From Poecilobothrus nobilitatus (Eukaryota; Arthropoda; Insecta; Diptera; Dolichopodidae): a stretch of 64,000 nucleotides of DNA. The position numbers were made by a program, and so were the translations under genes. Every line of letters begins with the position of its first letter. Position 1 is the first letter of the stretch. Positions 12,673-24,105 of the stretch are shown piece after piece. The notes under the pieces were generated by a model, which saw only the letters and a list, made by a program, of their open reading frames with translations, was not told the DNA's origin and searched no databases. The stretch is taken from positions 109,266,903 through 109,330,902 of the forward strand of contig OX352772.1 in NCBI GenBank assembly GCA_947095535.1, in the 5' to 3' direction.

Positions 12673-12991
12673 ATGTTTTGGTGTGAAAAAATTAAAAGCG
12701 GTATTAAATTTTGTGTTTACGAAGCAGGATGGGCCCATTTTCATATAATAAATACAACAGTATTAGAAAAGTTTTTAGAAATTTTTTATTATTGGAGACA
12801 CTTATGCAAAAAGCAATTGTAAAACCAATGAACATTTTCCTCCAGACTATCAATTTGCTGATGTTGAAGATGCAGAATTCATTGAAACACTTAATGATAA
12901 ATTGAAGAAGAAAAATCAGCTGTCTTCACCACAGGACCGACCGCCACTACGCGAAGAGTACAATGCCAAAATTTATAGATTTTTTACATAA
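12673..12991 (+). pseudogene. Unidentified frameshifted reading frame
   Basis: Two overlapping frames look like one gene with a frameshift. The first starts at ATG 12673 and includes VYEAGWAHFH and TVLEKFLEIFYYW. The second takes over at about 12793 and reads GDTYAKSNC, EHFPPDYQFADVEDAEFIE, RPPLREEYN and ends at TAA 12989-12991. Residue composition is that of a real soluble protein, unlike the repeat-derived frames around it. I cannot name the family. It could be part of the decayed element to its left, or a retrocopy of a host gene. Confidence 0.4.
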
Positions 12992-13129
12992 TAATTTATA
13001 TAAAAGCAAAGTAACTTCTAATAATTTAACAACATTTTGTTTTATTCAATAACAATAATAAGCAATGAAATCGTAAAAATATAATATGTGCATTCATTCA
13101 TACACCCATTTACATTATTATACCCGTAC

Positions 13130-14941
13130 GATAGGATCGAGTATAATAAAATTACTCCTCCGTTTGTAACACCTCGAAATAATCGAGCTAGATATACTTT
13201 CAAAGGTATGGATCGGATCAGAAAAAAATTCTAAGTTGATTAAGCCATGTCCGTCCGTCCGTCCGTCAGCACGTTCACTCAAAAACTAAGAAAGCTAGAA
13301 TCTTGCAATTTACACACAATATTCTAGGAGCAATTTGTAGGTTCCCTATTTTTTTTGGTTGAGTTCCGACCAAAACTTCGGGTAGCTCTCGAACACCTAA
13401 CTTTTAGATCCCCACATTTTTTTTCAAATAGAGCTATGAAATTTTAACTGCTGATAGATCTCACAAAAATATTAATTTTATTTTTAATAACCTTTTTTTT
13501 TGTAGCCCCACCCGTTACGGAGCAACAGCTCCCCAAAGGTTCAAAAAAGCTCTATATTTAAATTGTTATACCATAAGTTGTATAAAGTATATCTTCATTC
13601 TGAAAACGGCAAACGATTACTGCTTTTATTAGCTTCAAAAGTATATATACAATAAATATATATAGTTGTGGCATACGGTGTCTTAATTTACCGTTATGCG
13701 AAACTAAAATTTTGCAAAATCCTTTAACCCTTCTATCTTCTAAACGGTTTAAGTTGGAAACTTGAAATTTTGACAGAGGTTAGATCTTTGAAAATAAGTA
13801 TGAGTCATTTCAGAATTTTTTTTGTATCACCCCCCGTTTAGGAGCTGTAAGGGGTCAAAAACTGAAAATTTCTTATTTTTAAACACCTGTAACTTGAATA
13901 CTTGCTAAACATTTTTTGAATTAATACAAAAAAATTAAAGCTTCAACATTATACTTTTATTTCTGTTAACAACTTTTTTTAATAATATAGGATTACTTTA
14001 TAATTGACGAAAGTGTTACTTGATTTTTTCAAATTTTCTAACAAATTTCTTTAACGAATTTTTTTGCATTTTGTTTTACTCGATAATTTGAAATTGTTGA
14101 AGATATAATGCGTAGTACAAAAAAATGTAAATAACTAAACAATATAACGGTGGCTTGAAGAAATTTTATTTATATGATATTAATATACATACATACTTAT
14201 ATAATATCATGTTTATTTACATATTATCGTATATGTCACTGATGAATAAATGATAAGAGTACAGATGTATATTATATAGCGCTGTATATACAAACATATA
14301 TGTATTTTATTGTACTTATAAGAAATTATTCCAAGAATGGAAATATTTTTAAAAAAATATTGCAATGTATGGCGATATACTTATAACAATGTAAATATGC
14401 TATGTGCGCATTAATATAATTTAATATTTAAAATTATATTTACTATTTTGTAATTTAATATACATACATACATTTACCGCTTAGTATTAAATGGTACTAT
14501 AGCATATTTGGAAAAGTTAGATAGATAATCGTTATTCGGAAGGTTAGAATCTACTTTTGAAGATTGTATACACATATACTTATAACAATATAAATATGCT
14601 ATGTGCGCATTAATATAATTTAATATTTAAAATTATATTTACTATTTTGTAATTTAATATACATTTACCGCTTAGTATTAAATGGTACTATAGCATATTT
14701 GGAAAAGTTAGATAGATAATCGATATTCGGAAGGTTAGAACCTACTTTTGAAGAATATATACACATATAGTTTTAATATATGTTCAACCAATAGTTCTAG
14801 AAATTATAAAATTCAACAAAATTATTTTAAAATACTAAAATATTAAAATAATAATATTGTAAGCGAAGTGACAGGCTATGCACATACTAACGGGTCGGGC
14901 GGGTATCTAAGAGTTGACAAAGGCAACTGTATTCTTCCTGG
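13130..14941 (+). repeat. Family-A dispersed repeat, copy A6, with internal duplication
   Basis: The head ATACCCGTACGATAGGATCG and tail ATTCTTCCTGG before a T run mark a full-length copy. It is longer than the others because a ~160-200-bp piece is duplicated in tandem: 14372-14530 and 14574-14735 both contain GCGCATTAATATAATTTAAT and TACCGCTTAGTATTAAATGG. Non-coding. Confidence 0.85.
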
Positions 14942-15611
14942 TTTTTTTTTCATTCAAAAATATTAGAAGTAAAAAATAATAAAAACTGTAAACAAATACA
15001 AAACAAATATAATTGAATCTGCTAAGAAAAATTTTACCGTTTTAATTTTATGTCATCAACAAAAGAATAATATGCATTGGCATAGATATAAGTACATACA
15101 TATGTATGTATAAAATTTTTTTGAGATATAATAAAAAAACAAAAAAAAATTGTTCATATAAATTCATATGGAGTGTTACGTATGAAATTTGTACTTAGAA
15201 AAAAAATTAAATAAAAGTTAAAGTTAGTCGGCTCAAAAAATGTTCTATGGGAAAGTTGTTCCTCTTTAAGTTTGTAACATTTTTTCTTAATAATTTTTCT
15301 TATAAAATTTTTCTGTTACGAAATATTCGTAAAAAACTTAAAAAGTACACTAGTAAGCTACCACTTGCTGTTGTCCGATTTGTTCCAAAAGCTTATCAAT
15401 CCGAGATATTTACGTCAAAACCTTAAATATGAAATTGCAAAAAAATCCGCTAGGTCGTTTAAGCTGTAGATGTGCCCACAGTCACACACACACGCACACC
15501 CACACACACACACCCACACACACACACACAGGCACACACACACATTAATAAATAAAAAGTAAAACATTGTTGTGGTCAATGCTGTGTAACGTAACGTAAC
15601 GTAAGTATTTG
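14942..15611. other. Spacer with CA microsatellite
   Basis: This 670-bp region between two family-A copies has no credible gene. A (CA)n-type tract with CCCA interruptions runs from about 15481 to 15545. A short GTAAC tandem (TAACGTAACGTAACGTAA) lies at about 15586-15603, immediately before the next repeat copy. The part around 15232-15475 is less AT-rich and could be a fragment of another repeat, but nothing else in the window matches it. Confidence 0.6.
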
Positions 15612-17192
15612 TACCCGTACGATAGGATCGGGTATAATAAAATTACTCCTCCGTTTGTAACACCTCGAAATAAGCGAGCTAGATATATCTTCAAAGGTAT
15701 GGATCGGATCAAAAAAAAATTCTAAGACTTTTGAGCCATGTCCGTCCGTCCGTCCGTCCGTCAGCACGCTAACTCAAAAACTAAGAAAGCTAGAATCTTG
15801 AAATTTACACAAAATATTCTGGGAATAATTTGTAGGTTCCTTATTTTTTTTGGTTGAGTTTGGACCAAAACTTAGGGTAGCTCTCAAACACCTAACTTTT
15901 AGATCCTCACATTTTTTTTGAAATAGAGCTATGAAATTTTAACTGCTGATAGATGCCACAAAAATATTAATTTTATTTTCAATAACTTTTTTTTGTAGTC
16001 CCACCCGTTACGGAGCAACAGCTCCCCAAAGGTTCAAAAAAGCTCTATATTTAGATTGCTATAGCACAAGTTGTGTAAGGTATATCTTCATTTTGAAAAC
16101 GCCAAACGATTACTACTTTTCTTAGCTTTAAAAGTATATATACAATAAATATATATTTGTGGAATACGGTGTCTTAATTTACCGTTATGCGAAACTAAAA
16201 TTTTGCAAAATCCTTTGACCCTTCTATCTTCTAAACGGTTTACTTTGGAAACTTGAAATTTTGACAGAAGTTAGATCTTTGAAAATAAGTATGAGTCATT
16301 TCAGAATTTTTTTTTTGTATCACCCCCCGTTTAGGAGCCGTAAGGGGTCAAAAACTGAAAATTTCTTATTTTTAAACACCTGTAACATGAACACCTGTTA
16401 AAATTTTTTTGAAGTAATACACAAAAATTAAAGCTTCAACATTGTACTTTAATTTCTGTTAACAACTTTTTTTAATAATATAGGGTTACTTTATAATTGA
16501 CGAAAGTGTTACTTGGCTTTTTCAAATTTTCTAACAAATTTCTTTAACGAATTTTTTTTGCATATTGTTTTACTCGATAATTTGAAATTGTTGAGGATAT
16601 AATGCGTAGTACAAAAAAATGTAAAGAAATAAACAACATAACGGTTGTTTGAATAATTTTTATTTATATGATATTGTTATACATACATACTTATATAATA
16701 TCATGTTTATTTACATATCGTATATGTCATGTCATATAGTGAATGAATGATAAGAGTACATCTTATATAGCGCCGTATTTACATACATATATGTATTTTA
16801 TTGTACTTATAAGAAATTATTCTGTCAATGGAATATTTAAATATAATATAATATAATATTTAAAATTATATTTACTATTTTGTACTAAGTAAATTTAATA
16901 TAAATTTACCGCTTAGTATTAAATGGTACTATAGAATATTTGAAAAAGTTTTGGATTGATAATCGTTATGTGGAAGGTTAGAATCTGCTTTTGAAGAATG
17001 TACATATAAACATAAAGTTTGAATATATGTACAACCCATAGTTTTAGAAATTATAAAATTCACCAAAATTATTTTAAAATACATAAATATTAAAAAAATA
17101 ATATTGTAAGCAGAGTTAGCTGTTAGCTGTGAACATACTAACGGTTCGTACGGGTATCTAAGAGTTGACAAAGGTAACTGTATTCTTCCTCG
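15612..17192 (+). repeat. Family-A dispersed repeat, copy A7
   Basis: A full copy with head TACCCGTACGATAGGATCGG, a GTCCGTCC run at about 15740 and the tail GTTCGTACGGGTAT followed by TTCTTCCTCG and TTTTT. Sequence is closest to A3 over the middle, including a shared short version around 16830-16860. Non-coding. Confidence 0.85.
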
Positions 17193-17458
17193 TTTTTGTT
17201 TATTATTGATTTAATTATCTACTGAAAGCAATAATTATATCAATCAAAAAACATTTTAACACCTGAAAATTTTTTACCTAAGTAAAAAATTTTTAAATAT
17301 ATAAATAAAGGAAGATCCTATATTTTTTTTAATCTGAAAAATTGAATAAACTAAATAATACAGTTTTTTTAATATTGTTTATTATTATATTAACAGCCAT
17401 TTTTTTTAAATAAATTTATTGGATTTCAGCCAGCTTGTGCTGGCTTAAAATTTCTTGA

Positions 17459-18006
17459 TTACAAAATAAGTTGTACCTTACTATTATTTTTATAAAGATA
17501 CAAGTTTATTTCTTTATTTAAAATATCGATGTCATTATCTTTGAGCTGATCACTCATTTTTGTGTTTAAAAATATTTGTCGACTGGCAAATTCGATAATT
17601 ATTCTCCTTCCAAACCTAGTTTGGAGACTTTTTATTACATGAATATGGTAGAACTTACCGTTCTCCATGTCATCAATTTTTAATGTGGGTTTAAAAACCC
17701 ATTATTTGAATTTTTTGAGATGGTATTATCCAAACCATTTAAAATAGTATCTATTGTATTTTTACACTTACTTTCTAGATATTGCTGGGCATCTGATGTT
17801 TTTGGTTGCTGTTGATGTGATGTTGTTGGTTGCTGTTGATCATTTTGGTACAAAATTGGCATATTAGTTAAATTGTAATATTGTTGTTGTTGATGATGAT
17901 GATGTTGAAAATTCTGCTGGGCGATATTGTTGTAATAACTCTGTTCCATATCATCAATCGCCGCCACCTCAGCGTACCTTTTCTTACATTTTGTTGGTGC
18001 TGCCAT
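17459..18006 (-). pseudogene. Two-frame gene: His/Gln-rich N-terminus plus a short conserved-looking domain
   Basis: The upstream frame (18006-17680, 108 codons, ATG start) has KKRYAEVAAIDDMEQ, a HHHHQQQQ run and many Gln/Ser residues, ending at TAA. After a one-base shift, a second frame continues to 17459 with ENGKFYHIHVIKSLQ, RFGRRIIIEF and RQIFLNTKM. That pattern (Gly-Lys-x-Tyr, aromatic-Gly-Arg, beta-strand-rich) suggests a small OB-like or strand-rich domain. The two frames probably form one protein broken by a frameshift near 17680, or two exons. I do not recognise the family with certainty. A TATA-like word is not obvious upstream. Confidence 0.45.
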
Positions 18007-19321
18007 TTTTATAAAATCTTTTTAGATTGTTATTACTTTTAGATTTATATTTGAACTGATGGTTTAGCATTTAAATGTTAGAACTTTTATACTAAAATTT
18101 TTAAACTAATTTTAATAATTAAACAATTATATTATTTTACAAAACACTGTATTAAACTATGCTGTTATGACAGAAAATACTAATTAATTAACAATAAATA
18201 TTTTTATATGATAATGAATCAAATTTTATTTTTTAAATTATCTTGTAATGTTATTTGTTACAATATTTTTTATATAGGCACCATAAAATTCTAAAACATA
18301 AAAATTTTAAACCACATCTTATTTAGCACATATTAATATATTACATTTTATTAAAAAAAATTTTATATTGAATTATAAAAAAATCTGAATTAATTTGGAT
18401 CAAATAAATTTATATGATACAAAATTTTAAACCCACAGAAATTGTTCTAAAGAATAATTAATTATTTTATTAAAAAATAAAATAGCTAATCACAATAAAA
18501 ATAATTTCTTAAATATACAAATGAGAAATTATTAAATAAAACAAAATGCTCTATAATTCAATTTATTTTTATTTTAATAAATTGTAAATATTTTTCATAT
18601 ATTTTATATATTTTATTCCGATGATCATTTGTTAGAATTAAATAAATAATGCTTTTAATATGTTGAATTCTTTGATTAAATCGATAACGATCAAGTGCTA
18701 CCAATTCCCAATATTTTTTCCAATACAATTTGTAATCCATAGCATCCTCATAACCTCTGTTTTAAAATTCAAATGTACTTTTTTCTTTTCTCGAAACAAA
18801 TATTCCAAATTTATAACGGAAGATAATGATGATGTTGATGATGATGATAATGTTGCTAATAATGATGATGTTGGTGATAATGATGATGTTGCTAATAAAG
18901 ATGTGATCCATTTAGCCGTTCAATCAAATCGATTGAATTTGATTTCAATTATTTAACTTAATATAAATTGTAAGTTTTACAATAATCATTGATTTAATAT
19001 ATACATATGCTCCCCTCTCGCTATCCTATTTATTTTATGCTCATTAGGTCAATGATCTTTTTTAATTAGGTTAAACCACGCCCACTTTTGTTTTTATTTT
19101 TTATTGTTTTTTTATGCTAATTAGATAAACCGCAAAAAATTTAATTTTTTTGTCTGTTGTTTTCATTTTTATTGTTTTTTTATGTTAATTAGATAAACCG
19201 CAAAAAAATTTTAATTTATTCATGTCACATGCCGAGAAAGAGACACAACATACAAAAAATACACCTGCTAGAAAGTGACAAAACATAAAACCACAAAAAC
19301 ACCCATTAAAAAGCAATTAAA
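18007..19321. other. AT-rich region with small repeats, no supported gene
   Basis: Two overlapping short frames lie here: minus 18558-18740, and plus 18660-18956, which contains GATGATGTT trinucleotide runs (Asp/Asn/Val-rich). Neither shows a family signature. At about 19090-19210 a ~65-bp sequence with TTTTTTATG, TAATTAGATAAACCGCAAAAAA is repeated in tandem. The rest is very AT-rich. Confidence 0.5.
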
Positions 19322-19529
19322 TTGATTCAGAACCGCCATAGTATAACTACTATTGAGTCTGATGACACAATCCTCCTTAACAATTTTAATGGAACTTTAA
19401 TGGCCAATAATATGGAAAAACAACTACTTGGTAATTTTTTAATTCAATTGCAAAATGAAACTATCAAAATAAAAAATCGGGTATTTGCAAATAAAGATAT
19501 TCAATTATCACAAATTTTAGATAAAGCTC

Positions 19530-20297
19530 CGCTAAGGGGTGATCATCAATTTAAATGACGTAATCACATAACTGTACTTTATATCTAAGTATATCCAAGT
19601 TCCCAAATATATATGCCATTAGTACCGCTGGTGCCATCTAGTACCCGAAAAGTGCATTACAAAATTTTCGTAACATTTTCTACAATTTTAATTAAACCGT
19701 TATATTTTTACCGTAGAGCCGTTAATATATATTTTGTTTCATCCTAATCGGTATACCGTTTCTGAGATATTACAGTTCAAAAAAAAATTCCAACTTTCAA
19801 AAAAAAAAATCACTATACATGTGAAATTTTCGAAATTCCTATATTTATTCGAAAAAATTCGAAACCCTATATTTATTATTATACGGTTAGAAAGTACTCT
19901 TCACATTCTTTTCAACGGTGTATAATAAATATGATATATATTAGCAAATAGCCCCACCAGAGGACACAAATGCGAAACTGAAACAACAATTTGAATAAAA
20001 AAAGCATTTTCATACTTTATTTCTCATAAATTTATTATGTGCCTTTTTGTTTTCTTGTTTGGAATATGTATGTAAAAATGTAAGTAGGATGCACTTTAGA
20101 GTTGGCTACAAAATCAGACTTATCCATTTTTTCCAGAATATTTATATATATATATGTGTACATAAGAATCTGAATTAGGAAGGATTTTAGAGTTGGATTT
20201 AAAATCAGGGTTGCGGGAATCATTATATTCGGAAACTTGGAGATATAAAGTACCGTTATGTATCGACATCATTTAAATATATGATCACTCCTTAGCG
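19530..20297. mobile_element. MITE inserted in env remnant
   Basis: The outer ends CGCTAAGGGGTGATCAT (19530 on) and the reverse complement of ATGATCACTCCTTAGCG (ending 20297) match at nearly all positions, and similarity continues inward about 60 bp to ACTTTATATCT. The env reading frame stops on one side and resumes on the other. I see no clear target duplication. The interior is non-coding. A piece resembling its right part (GGATTTTAGAGTTGGAT) recurs at about 23275, so this is a repeated family. Confidence 0.65.
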
Positions 20298-20602
20298 AAC
20301 CAATTTCCCAAATTCTACCCACTAATATGCAAAACGAATCAAGGAAACTTAAAATAAAACCAAACCTAGACTACTTACACAGTCTACGCCTGAACAACGT
20401 TAAGAAATTAGAAAAACTTTTCATGGCCTCATCAATCGGTACAACAACAGTCAAAATTGTTATTTCATCGATTATCTTTCTTATAATCATTTTTATAAAG
20501 AAAAAATTCAGAAATTTTTAATGAAAACAACAGCAACAGATACATCAATTGAAAATCTGCAACCAGTCAGATTAAAATTTTGATCCACGGGCCATGGATT
20601 TT

Positions 20603-20615
20603 TTAGGAGGGAAGA
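20603..20615 (+). promoter_or_regulatory. Polypurine tract and start of errantivirus 3' LTR
   Basis: TTAGGAGGGAAG ends the env coding region and is followed by AGTTAGGACATC. Errantivirus LTRs commonly start AGT directly after a purine tract overlapping the end of env, so the 3' LTR probably begins at about 20615. About 37 bp further on, ATATAAAAAACC is a plausible LTR TATA box. The other LTR end is not recognisable. Confidence 0.5.
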
Positions 20616-21907
20616 GTTAGGACATCTGTATGCGTGAATTAAACATATAAAAAACCAGACGCTTTATCACCAGTTTTATATTTTTAATAATTTTAATTTT
20701 AAGAATGTTTTATTAATTTTACTTCAAATATCAATTTACAATACTTTAATAATTTTAATTATTTCTCACGGGAAATAATGTAAAATTGTTATATCAGCTA
20801 ATTTTACAATATAAATGTTAGATATTAGATATTAATTAGCTGTTAGATATTAATTAAGTTATTAGTTAAGTTAATATATTAGTTAGCTGTTAGATATTAG
20901 TTAAGTTACAGTTTAAATTTGTCAATCAAATAATAATTAATAAAACCTACTTTAGTCCAAATAATTATTTTTCTAAAAAGAATTTATATTAAAATTCTTA
21001 ACTTGTATATTAAGATGCAGTTAAATAATGGATAATAATTACCAAAGTATATCTATTGGTAATAAGTAATTAAACTTTTTATTTACGTAAACTTAATGCA
21101 ATTTTTTACAAATACCAAACCCAAAAAAAATCCATTAGTTGAAAGAGCTAAAAAAAAACTACTACACTTGCTTTAGGTTTTCTGTATATGATAATTAAGA
21201 TAAGAAAGTAAGAGAACGCAGCATATATGTATCTAAATTTTTACTTACAATTATATATACAAAGGCGTTCTGATAATTTCTATATGATTTTTTCTCCATA
21301 TGAAAGATATGAAAATTTATATAGGCGGTCTGATAATTTTTTAGTACACAGTGAGAAAGAACGTTCGTGCAAATTTAAAGATTTTAAAATTAGAATCTTT
21401 AAAATAAATATATTTTTCTAATTTTATCTGATAATGGATGATAAATTTATTTTTAAACTATATGAAAATTTAAAAAATGATTTTACTTATAAGTGCTGTG
21501 ATAAATCAGACTAAATATGTTTTATTAAGTTATATTAATAATTTATTATATAACACAAAATTTTAACAAAACTGTAAAACAATTTGATTCAAAAACCAAA
21601 TTATTTAGTATGTTAAGTATATGTAAATTAATAAATTATTTTTAATTAAGTATATCTTTTTTTTTTTTATCTTACTTATTACAGTTTTTCAGATAAATAT
21701 TTTTATAAAAACTTTATAAAATTTATAAATATTTTATAAAAATTTATATAAAAAATTAATATAAAATTTTTATTATGAAACATTTAATTTTATTTTAATT
21801 TCATTTTACTACTTTCACTACCCTCTTTTGTCTACGATTTTTCATCTCTTTCTTCCACATAGGATTCCTTTTACCATATATTTCTAACAATTTTTAATCA
21901 AATATAC
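20616..21907. other. Probable LTR sequence grading into AT-rich spacer
   Basis: The first few hundred bases are probably the errantivirus LTR, but its 3' boundary cannot be set. Around 20815-20900 a degenerate TTAGATATTAATTA motif is repeated. At 21250-21350 two copies of GGCGKTCTGATAATTT occur. No gene is supported. Confidence 0.4.
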
Positions 21908-22282
21908 TGTTGTAAATACAACAATCTGGACTAATCTAGAACATAATAGGAATAATCTAGAACGTAATAGGAATAATCTAGAACTATATAGAAATATAAG
22001 TGAAATAAATCATATTAGCTTTAAGAATAATAATAACAGTAAGATAACATTAACATTACATTAATATTAACATAACGTTATATTTGTATTAGTAGTAGTA
22101 ATAATAATAACTTATCTAGAGAAATGTAAAATAACATGTAATGTTCTAGAATATAAGAAATTTTGTATATATATCGCCAATTTCTGTAAATAGAAAAGTA
22201 ATATAAAGTAAAGTTAAAGTGTTTAAAGTGTATTATTTATTGGAAAACAGATAAATAATTGCGAACCGAAAAACACGCAACA
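21908..22282 (+). mobile_element. 5' LTR of a Ty3/gypsy (micropia-like) retrotransposon
   Basis: A 375-bp segment starts TGTTGTAAA and ends GCAACA, a short inverted terminal pair typical of LTRs. It is followed two bases later by a tRNA primer-binding site, which fixes the 3' boundary. Inside, AATCTAGAACNTAATAGG is repeated about three times (21935-21980), and TTTTGTATATATATC at about 22162 could be the TATA region. A matching 3' LTR is not present in the window. Confidence 0.7.
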
Positions 22283-22284
22283 AT

Positions 22285-22302
22285 TGGTGTCAGAAGTGGG
22301 AT
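22285..22302 (+). promoter_or_regulatory. Primer-binding site complementary to tRNA-Leu 3' end
   Basis: TGGTGTCAGAAGTGGGAT begins with TGG, complementary to the CCA tail. From established knowledge this is the tRNA-Leu type of primer site used by micropia-like and several other Ty3/gypsy elements. It sits two bases downstream of the LTR end. Confidence 0.8.
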
Positions 22303-22379
22303 TTAAAAAGTATTGGATTTAAAAGTATTGGATTTACAATTTAAAAAATATAATAATTGGCAGAATTGTTAATAAGAAT

Positions 22380-22890
22380 TTGGCAGAATTAAGTGTAGCG
22401 GAAATAAAAGAGGAATTGCGGAAAAGCAATTCGTCCACAGATTGGAATCTGTTATGGAATCTTATCTTAATATGTTGATGGAATCATTGTATTGAAATTA
22501 CAAATCATGGCAATAAATATGGAAAATAATGTGACGGCAATACAGTACAGCATAAATGCTTTCAGAAACGATATTATGTCAGATATTAAAAAGGTTTTTG
22601 TTAAAGGTTTAGTTTCCGTAGTTAAAGATGAACGACGTGAAAAAGATGAAGAAGATAATCAAAAAAGTAATGTTAAAGATGAACGAGGTACTTCATTAGA
22701 AGATGAAGTTCTTGCTTTAAATGCATCAAAAAGTAATACTTATTGTGAAAAGGATAAAAATAAAGACGAAGAAATAATAAGAAAAAATAAAAGAAATAAT
22801 GAAATTGAAAGTTATGAAAATGTGCCTAAAGATAATTGTAGGGAAAACAGTATACCAGTACCCTATTTCATAGATAATAGCAAGTGACAA
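22380..22890 (+). pseudogene. gag: gag remnant of the LTR retrotransposon
   Basis: Downstream of the primer site, a frame at 22380-22486 reads LAELSVAEIKEELRKSN, which looks like the first helices of a SAP-like DNA-binding motif seen at the start of some insect gag proteins, and then stops at TGA. After a shift, an ATG-initiated 131-codon frame (22492-22887) encodes a charged protein with AINMENNVTAIQYSINAFR and long Lys/Glu/Asp-rich stretches. The rest of gag and all of pol are missing, so the element is truncated at about 22.9 kb. Confidence 0.5.
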
Positions 22891-23254
22891 TTTGATAAAA
22901 ATGTCGCAGTTGTCTGACATTTTTTTTATACAAAAATTTACAGGTGACAAAATTATCATGACAATTTTATATATTGTAAGTTACATAATTTTTAATCATA
23001 ATTTTGTAAATTATAATTTATAAAATTCTCATGTAGATTTTGTAATTGTATTTATTGACAATTTTTTTATTAAAAACAACATATTATCTATACATATAAA
23101 GGTAAAATGCAACGTTAAAAACAAAGCCATAGGTACTAATTTATTATCAAAAATTTTTTTAAATCTAGAAAAAAAAATCTTGACTAAAAAAAATCTAGAA
23201 AAAATTTTTTTTAAAAAAAATTCTTGAATTTAATCTCGAAATAAAATATATGTA
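22891..23254. other. AT-rich spacer, nothing recognised
   Basis: This is a very AT-rich stretch with poly-A/T runs around 23140-23220 and no coding signal. It follows the truncation point of the LTR element. Confidence 0.5.
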
Positions 23255-23703
23255 TATGCCAAATTCTGAATTAGGAGGGATTTTACAGTTGGATACAAAT
23301 TTAGGGTTCCAGTAAATTGAGGAGTAATTTTATAATAACCGATACTTATCGTACGGGTATTAAAACTAAATAACAAAATAAAACAAAAAAATTCTAAATA
23401 TAAATTCTCGTTATTCAGAAGTTTTGTATAAAAAATTAAAATTTTGTAGCAAAAATTAAAATTTTGTATGAAAAATGTGGAGATCAAAAAGTTAGTTGTT
23501 CAAGAGCTACCCGAAGTTTTCGGATCTCAATCAAAAAAATTAGGGAACCTACAAATTGATTCAAGAATATTTTGTGTTGATTTCAATTTCTAGCTTTCTT
23601 AGCTTTCTTAGTTTTTGAGTTAGCGTCCTGCGGACGGACGGACGGACTGACAAAACTTAATCGAGTAATTTTATTATACCCGATACTTATCGTATGGGTA
23701 TAA
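23255..23703 (-). repeat. Fragments of a MITE and of the family-A head
   Basis: At 23255-23312 the sequence resembles the right end of the env-resident MITE. At 23320-23362 there is a minus-strand hairpin head (TAACCGATACTTATCGTACG). From about 23470 to 23703 lies the first ~230 bp of family A on the minus strand, with CCTGCGGACGGACGGACGG and the hairpin ATACCCGATACTTATCGTAT at 23684-23700. The copy lacks the family-A body. Confidence 0.65.
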
Positions 23704-23714
23704 ACATATGCTTT

Positions 23715-24015
23715 TCAACTGCTAGGCTACATGAAATCGCTCAAGTGCCTACAATTCGATACAAAATTGATAGACTTTTTCCAATTTTTCAAGAGAACTG
23801 CTTTAATAATCTAAATTCTCTAATAAACAATATTTTGAGTATAATTTAAGTTAACTATATGTACATTGTGAATTTAATAATTAGTTTTTAGCTTAGTTTT
23901 AAGATTCTAGTTATAAGTCGTTAAAAAATTTGTCAGTAGGTTTTTAGCCATTTTTTCCTACACCAACTAAATTGTGTATTATAAATATTAATCTAATAAA
24001 TAAGGAAGAAATTCT
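23715..24015 (+). pseudogene. 3' end of a non-LTR retrotransposon (LINE)
   Basis: A short frame at about 23733-23850 reads VPTIRYKIDRLFPIFQENC and NNLNSLINNIL before TAA, in the style of the C-terminus of jockey/CR1-type reverse transcriptases. It is followed by an AT-rich 3' UTR ending ATCTAATAAATAAGG. Only the last few hundred bases are present, as expected from 5' truncation. The family cannot be set from so short a piece. Confidence 0.4.
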
Positions 24016-24105
24016 GTTAGTTTGTTTGTTTGTTTGTTTGTGCCCTTTACACGTAAAAACCACCAGTCCGATTGCAACCAAATTTTGCAGGAACATTTCC
24101 ACGAC
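24016..24105 (+). repeat. Left part of the repeat element that hosts the Polinton
   Basis: A GTTTGTTTGTTTGTTTGTTT run and CCTTTACACGTAAAAACCACC lead up to the Polinton end at 24106. The continuation is at 41105 on the other side (CAAGACCACGGAAAGTGTTATAGG). The 6 bp CACGAC (24100-24105) pairs with CAAGAC (41105-41110) as an imperfect target-site duplication. Confidence 0.7.

Larger units (their letters stand above)
19322..20620 (+). pseudogene. env: Errantivirus-type envelope gene remnant (C-terminal part)
   Basis: Two coding pieces flank a 768-bp MITE (19530-20297). The 5' piece encodes SDDTILLNNFNGTLMAN and GNFLIQLQNETIKI, the style of the ectodomain of insect gypsy-class (errantivirus) Env. 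The 3' piece, from about 20300, encodes LHSLRLNNVKKLEKL followed by a strongly hydrophobic stretch with IVISSIIFLIIIFI and then KKK, a membrane anchor with a basic stop-transfer. A frameshift near 20580 is needed to reach the last residues, which end at TAG 20618-20620. Breaks are the MITE, a stop at 20519-20521 and that frameshift. Nothing of gag or pol is visible upstream, so this is an isolated 3' end of an element. Confidence 0.7.

Noticed and set aside
15481..15545. CA-rich tract as a telomeric or satellite block
   Set aside because: Too short and a simple microsatellite; no telomere-type repeat follows.
18558..18956. Two overlapping short frames with Asp-rich or Lys/Tyr-rich content
   Set aside because: No family signature; the plus frame is driven by GATGATGTT repeats.
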